Shown here: positions 61,707 through 64,000 of the stretch, piece by piece
Layout of the letters: every line of letters begins with the position of its first letter
Position numbering within the stretch: the stretch's first letter is position 1
DNA from: Pacificoceanicola onchidii
GTDB lineage: Bacteria > Pseudomonadota > Alphaproteobacteria > Rhodobacterales > Rhodobacteraceae
Length of the DNA stretch: 64,000 nt
Assembly (NCBI RefSeq): GCF_004804335.1
Contig: NZ_SRXY01000009.1
Location: 124,001-188,000, forward strand
Reading direction: 5' to 3'
Translations under genes and position numbers: made by a program
The notes under the pieces: model-generated
Database searches by the model: none
What the model was told of the DNA's origin: nothing
What the model saw: only the letters and a program-made list of their open reading frames with translations

Positions 61707-63497
61707 ATGGCCTCTGGTCCCAAACCTTTCATCCCTCTGAACCCGGCGACGGATCCGGTGGCTCAGGCGCGCGCGCTGATCAAGAAAGGCGCGCGGGCGC
61801 AGGCGGCGACGCTGTTGCGCAACGTGTTGGTGCGCGACGGGCGCAATGGCGCGGCGCGGCAGATGCTGGCCGGTCTTGGCCCGGAGGCGCGCCGCGCCGT
61901 GAGCCTGACGCCGCAGGACAAGCGCGCGGCCAAGGCGATTCAGGCGGCGATGGAGGCCGGACAATGGCGGCAGGTCGTCAGCGAGGCGCAGAGCCTGCTG
62001 CAACGTCAGCCGCATGTGGCCGATGCGGCCAACGCGCTGGGCAATGCGCTGTTTCAGCTTGGTCGGCCCAAGGACGCGCTGGGCGCGTTCAACCACGCGG
62101 TGCGCGTCGATCCTGTACAGCCGGATGGCTATCTGAATATTTCTGCGCTCTACCTGAGCCTTGAGCAGCCCGATGCCGCCCGTCAGGCCGCGGAAGCGGC
62201 GCTTGATGTGGCGCCGAAAATGGCGCTGGCGCATCGCGCGCTGGGGCTGGCCCTGATTGATGCGCTTCGGGTGGCGGAAGGCGAAGCGGCGCTGCGAGAC
62301 GCCTGCGCGCTCGATCCCAAAGACCCGCTGGCCTGGGATGCGCTGTGCCGGGCTCTGGAGCAGAGCACGCGGCTGGAGGATCTGGACGACACGGTGACGG
62401 AGGCGCTGCGCCACTGCCCTGGCGATCCGCTGCTGCGCTTGCAACAGGCGGGGCTTCTGGCCCGGCGCAAGGAGTTTGCGGCGACACTGGAGACGCTGGA
62501 CGGCCTGAGCACCGCTGCCCTGCCGCTGCATTCGCAATCCATCGCGGCGCAGCTGCGCGGGCAGGCACTTGACGCGTTGCAACAGGACGGGGCCTTGCAG
62601 GCCTTTGCGGAGATGAACGCGGCGCAGGCGCGGCTGCACCATGTGACGACGCCCCTGCCCTTCCTGACGCGGCTGGACGCCCGCGCAGGCGGGCTCAGCG
62701 ATTTTGATGCCTTGGATTGGCAGACCGACCCGGCAGCGCCCGGCCCGGTGTTCCTCGTCGGCTTCCCGCGCTCCGGCACAACCCTGCTCGACAGCATCCT
62801 GCGCGGGCACGAAGGCGTGGCGGTGGTCGAAGAGCAGCCGCTGATTACCCCGCTGACGGACGGCATTCCCGAAAGCGGCGAGGCCGCCGCGCTCTCGGCC
62901 CTGACCGAAAGCCAACTCGCAGAGCGCCGCGCGGGCTATCTTGCCGCCTTCGAGGCGCAGATCGGCGCACCGCTGGGCGACCGGATGGCCATCGACAAGA
63001 TGCCGCTCAACATGACCGAGGCGGGCACGCTTGCGCGGCATTTTCCGAATGCGCGCTTCATCCTCGCCCTGCGCCACCCGGCGGATTGCGTGCTGAGCGG
63101 CTTCATGCAGAATTTCCGGCCCAATGACGCGATGAACACCTTTCTCGATCTGGACAGCGCGGCGGAAGCCTATGACAAGGCCTTTACCCTGTTTGAAGGC
63201 TACCGCGCGCGGCTGGGTCTGAGCGTGGTGGAGATCCGCTACGAACATCTGATCCGCGATCTGCGCGGCGCGGTGGAGCCGGTGCTGGATCACCTCGGCC
63301 TGACATGGCGCGACGAAATGGCGGATTACCAGAAAACCGTCAAAGCCCGCCCGATGGTCCGCACGCCGAGCTATCGGCAGGTGACCGAAACGCTGTATAC
63401 CGGCGCCGATGGCCGCTGGAAACGCTACGAGACAGACCTGCAGCCGGTGCTGGACCGGCTGAGCCCATGGATTGACCGCTGGGGCTACGCCGTCTGA
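61707..63497 (+). CDS. TPR-containing sulfotransferase
   Basis: The 596-residue protein has TPR repeats in the first 330 residues (for example AANALGNALFQLGRPKDALG, QPDGYLNISALYLSLEQPD). A sulfotransferase domain follows: the PAPS 5'-phosphosulfate loop VFLVGFPRSGTTLLDS starts near residue 350 and the 3'-phosphate region is RFILALRHPADCVLSGFMQ. Its acceptor is unknown. There is no clear ribosome site before the ATG, so it may depend on read-through from ilvB. It sits, oddly, between ilvB and ilvH. Confidence 0.93.
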   Translation: MASGPKPFIPLNPATDPVAQARALIKKGARAQAATLLRNVLVRDGRNGAARQMLAGLGPEARRAVSLTPQDKRAAKAIQAAMEAGQWRQVVSEAQSLLQRQPHVADAANALGNALFQLGRPKDALGAFNHAVRVDPVQPDGYLNISALYLSLEQPDAARQAAEAALDVAPKMALAHRALGLALIDALRVAEGEAALRDACALDPKDPLAWDALCRALEQSTRLEDLDDTVTEALRHCPGDPLLRLQQAGLLARRKEFAATLETLDGLSTAALPLHSQSIAAQLRGQALDALQQDGALQAFAEMNAAQARLHHVTTPLPFLTRLDARAGGLSDFDALDWQTDPAAPGPVFLVGFPRSGTTLLDSILRGHEGVAVVEEQPLITPLTDGIPESGEAAALSALTESQLAERRAGYLAAFEAQIGAPLGDRMAIDKMPLNMTEAGTLARHFPNARFILALRHPADCVLSGFMQNFRPNDAMNTFLDLDSAAEAYDKAFTLFEGYRARLGLSVVEIRYEHLIRDLRGAVEPVLDHLGLTWRDEMADYQKTVKARPMVRTPSYRQVTETLYTGADGRWKRYETDLQPVLDRLSPWIDRWGYAV

Positions 63498-63531
63498 CGG
63501 CGCCCGGCAAAACTGAGGAAAGGAACGACCG

Positions 63532-64000
63532 ATGTCGGCGCTCAACATCAAAAAAGGCTCCACGAAGCACTCTGCCTACAACCTGCGCCCGAGCTTTTCG
63601 GATGTTCAGGAGAGCCATACGCTGGCGGTGCTGGTGGAAAACGAGCCGGGGGTTCTGGCCCGTGTGATCGGGCTGTTTTCCGGCCGGGGCTACAACATCG
63701 AAAGCCTGACCGTGGCGGAGGTGGACCACGAAGGGCACCTTTCCCGCATCACCATTGTGACCACCGGCACGCCGCAGGTGATCGAACAGATCAAGGCGCA
63801 GCTGGGCCGCATCGTGCCGGTGCATGACGTGCACGATCTGACCGTCGAAGGCGCTGCGGTGGAGCGCGAACTGGCGCTGCTCAAGGTCGCGGGTCAGGGC
63901 GACAAGCGGGTCGAGGCGCTGCGTCTGGCGGACATCTTCCGCGCGCAGGTGGTGGATTCGACATTGGAAAGCTTTGTCTTCCAGCTCACCGGCCCGTCCG
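63532..64000 (+). CDS. ilvH: Acetolactate synthase small subunit, cut by window end
   Basis: The first 156 codons are present. An N-terminal extension (MSALNIKKGSTKHSAYNLRP) typical of alphaproteobacteria leads into the ACT domain: HTLAVLVENEPGVLARVIGL, SGRGYNIESLTVAEVD and the start of the C-terminal ALS_ss_C domain. It confers valine feedback on IlvB. GAGGAAAGGA precedes the ATG. The gene continues past 64000. Confidence 0.97.
   Translation, partial: MSALNIKKGSTKHSAYNLRPSFSDVQESHTLAVLVENEPGVLARVIGLFSGRGYNIESLTVAEVDHEGHLSRITIVTTGTPQVIEQIKAQLGRIVPVHDVHDLTVEGAAVERELALLKVAGQGDKRVEALRLADIFRAQVVDSTLESFVFQLTGPS

Noticed and set aside
59984-61732. 582-codon minus-strand frame opposite ilvB
   Set aside because: Shadow of acetolactate synthase; composition typical of antisense frames.
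61491-63563. 690-codon minus-strand frame opposite the sulfotransferase
   Set aside because: Arg/Gln-rich shadow of a gene with clear PAPS motifs; no domain recognised.

Overview
The window looks like chromosomal DNA of a marine-type alphaproteobacterium of the Rhodobacterales (Roseobacter group). The grounds are the high GC content, a CckA cell-cycle kinase, TRAP transporters, a form II aerobic CO-dehydrogenase-like cluster, DUF502 and YjgR-type proteins, and GC-rich intergenic hairpin repeats of a kind I associate with this order. This placement comes from protein resemblance read by eye, not from a search. I see no phage, transposase, CRISPR array or rRNA operon.

Layout. 1-2094: end of lpxA, then lpxI and lpxB (lipid A synthesis). 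2095-3985: a large inverted repeat and an unrecognised 555-residue protein with a toxin-like N-terminal layout. 4112-5692: IalB-family and fasciclin secreted proteins. 5850-5948: a candidate CUUCCUCCC-motif small RNA. 6086-7636: YjgR/HerA-like ATPase. 7971-12396: coxG-S-L-M-like genes of form II type, then glutaryl-CoA dehydrogenase and a LuxR solo. 15341-17086: tsf and rpsB. 17373-21627: HupE/UreJ-like protein, RNase D, purN and purM. 21825-26910: peroxiredoxin behind a possible Irr box, a CAT-anticodon tRNA, a globin, psuK-psuG, DUF502 protein and patatin. 26962-27735: bdhA, followed by a second candidate small RNA.

28064-34250: an orphan YejA-like binding protein, an entericidin-like lipoprotein too short for standard ORF calling, and a response regulator / FIST protein / hybrid kinase cluster resembling NosP-NahK. 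34263-37151: small secreted protein, histidine kinase, MBL hydrolase and tRNA-Asn. 37245-41060: siderophore-interacting protein, VOC dioxygenase-like protein, Tat-exported MBL protein and a divergent LysR. 41075-48821: a TAXI-TRAP transporter with an alkylsulfatase-like MBL enzyme, a formylglycine-type sulfatase and a divergent IclR regulator, which suggests uptake and desulfation of an organic sulfate ester. 48961-54859: an ArsB/NhaD-type antiporter, a CBS protein, CckA and RsmB. 54912-57479: GntR regulator with uronate dehydrogenase and KDG dehydratase (oxidative uronate catabolism). 58106-59494: an AmmeMemoRadiSam B-A fusion. 59692-64000: ilvB under a textbook branched-chain attenuator, a TPR-sulfotransferase, and ilvH running off the end.

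The strongest sequence-level finds are the ilvB attenuator (leader peptide with Ile-Leu-Val-Val-Val-Val, competing hairpins, terminator), the two intergenic small RNA candidates, the FIST/kinase/regulator signalling cluster, the sulfate-ester TRAP operon and the unknown 555-residue protein. Start sites were moved inward from the longest reading frame wherever a ribosome binding site or family alignment argued for it.
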